From Nitrospirota bacterium (lineage in GTDB: Bacteria; Nitrospirota; JACRHJ01): a DNA stretch of 14,813 nucleotides. The position numbers and the translations under genes were made by a program. Positions 14,277 through 14,813 of the stretch are shown here, piece after piece (positions within the stretch are counted from its first letter, which is position 1; each line of letters begins with the position of its first letter). The notes beneath the pieces were generated by a model. That model was not told the DNA's origin. It searched no databases and saw nothing but the letters and a program-made list of their open reading frames with translations. Where the stretch lies: the NCBI GenBank assembly GCA_021815285.1, contig JAKAHE010000025.1, positions 1 to 14,813 on the forward strand, written 5' to 3'.

Positions 14277-14813
14277 ATGGATATATTAAAGCGGCTGGAA
14301 GCGGAAGACCCTGAAGTCCGGCGGCTCGCGGCGGCGGAACTGGCGGATAACGTTTCAGCCAAAGACATACCGGCGCTCTTAAAGGCCGTTGCCGACCCGG
14401 ACTGGCGGGTGCGCAAGACTGCGCTCGACGCGCTCGTTTCCTACGGCGGGGAAGAGGTCTTTGAGGGGCTGTACCGGTCTCTTTTTTCCGAGGACAATGC
14501 GGGCGCGCGCAATTCGGCGGCGGAAGGACTGATAAGAATCGGGCCATCCGCGGCGAAGGCGCTTTCGCTGCGGCTCGGCGAGCCGGACAGAGACGTCAGG
14601 AAATTTATCGTTGACATCATAGGAGAGATAGGCGATTTATCCTGCGTTGACGCCCTGATAGGGGCGCTTAACGACAGCGACATGAATGTCCGCTCCTCGG
14701 CAATGGAGCACCTGGGCAAGATGAAGGCGAAAAGCGCGATTCCTGCTCTCGTCTCATTCCTGAAGGCGGACGAGCAGTGGCTTGCCTTTAACGCCGCCGC
14801 CGCGCTCGGAGAG
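14277..14813 (+). CDS. HEAT-repeat protein, partial (3' end beyond the window)
   Basis: An open frame runs from ATG 14277 to the last base, 179 codons with no stop. It encodes tandem helical repeats of about 31 residues with the PBS-lyase HEAT-like pattern: DPEVRRLAAAELAD, DWRVRKTALDALVSYG, DRDVRKFIVDIIGEIGD, DMNVRSSAMEHLGKM, AIPALVSFLKADEQWLAFNAA. About six repeats are visible. HEAT arrays are protein-binding scaffolds and give no enzyme activity by themselves. No signal peptide is seen, so it should be cytoplasmic. It starts 9 bp after cheW with a weak AGGA 6-7 nt upstream and is likely part of the same operon, perhaps as an interaction platform in the pathway. A domain fused after the repeats cannot be excluded. 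Confidence 0.85.
   Translation, partial: MDILKRLEAEDPEVRRLAAAELADNVSAKDIPALLKAVADPDWRVRKTALDALVSYGGEEVFEGLYRSLFSEDNAGARNSAAEGLIRIGPSAAKALSLRLGEPDRDVRKFIVDIIGEIGDLSCVDALIGALNDSDMNVRSSAMEHLGKMKAKSAIPALVSFLKADEQWLAFNAAAALGE

Noticed and set aside
1..14813. CRISPR arrays, tRNA/rRNA genes, insertion sequences, phage or plasmid genes
   Set aside because: I saw no spaced identical repeats, RNA gene signatures, transposase-like proteins or terminal inverted repeats; the repeats found are protein-coding heptad duplications.

Overview
The window looks like a chromosomal segment from a Gram-negative, probably anaerobic or metal-respiring bacterium. The evidence is an outer-membrane porin-cytochrome pair, a c-type ATP synthase subunit with an N-terminal signal-like extension, and an atpB-atpE pair without the F1 genes beside it. 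This gene set recalls Desulfobacterota/Geobacter-like or Nitrospirota-like lineages, but the sequence alone does not fix the phylum. Coding is dense, G+C-rich and uses many AGG and ATA codons.

Left part (1-1288, minus strand): atpB and atpE, the membrane Fo subunits a and c, end in a clear intrinsic terminator at 23-48. atpE carries an in-frame amber codon (308-310) where the family usually has another residue in the polar loop. The reading frame then continues through a perfectly ordinary second transmembrane helix to a TAA at 167-169.

Intergenic 1289-1482: an AT-rich divergent control region with one sigma70-type promoter facing each way and a perfect 17-bp AT palindrome between them.

Right part (1483-14813, plus strand): eleven closely spaced genes that look like one long operon. 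In order they are a DUF4388 (PATAN-like)/GAF-like protein, a CheY-like receiver, a CheA kinase, an ExeA-like AAA ATPase, a CheW with a long disordered tail, a decaheme c-type cytochrome lipoprotein (DmsE/MtrA type), an MtrB/PioB-like outer-membrane barrel, an orphan ABC-type substrate-binding protein, a very long chemoreceptor with a PhnD-like binding domain fused after its signalling domain, a second CheW, and a HEAT-repeat protein cut by the window edge. The only sizeable gap (84 bp) lies before the cytochrome gene.

How the parts may work together (inference): receptor, two CheWs, CheA and CheY form a signalling core. The cytochrome and barrel are the parts of a transmembrane electron conduit, and the binding protein and fused PhnD-like domain are candidate ligand sensors. 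This arrangement suggests a chemosensory pathway tied to extracellular electron transfer or to the redox/nutrient state of the envelope. CheR, CheB, flagellar or pilus genes are not in the window, so the output is unknown.
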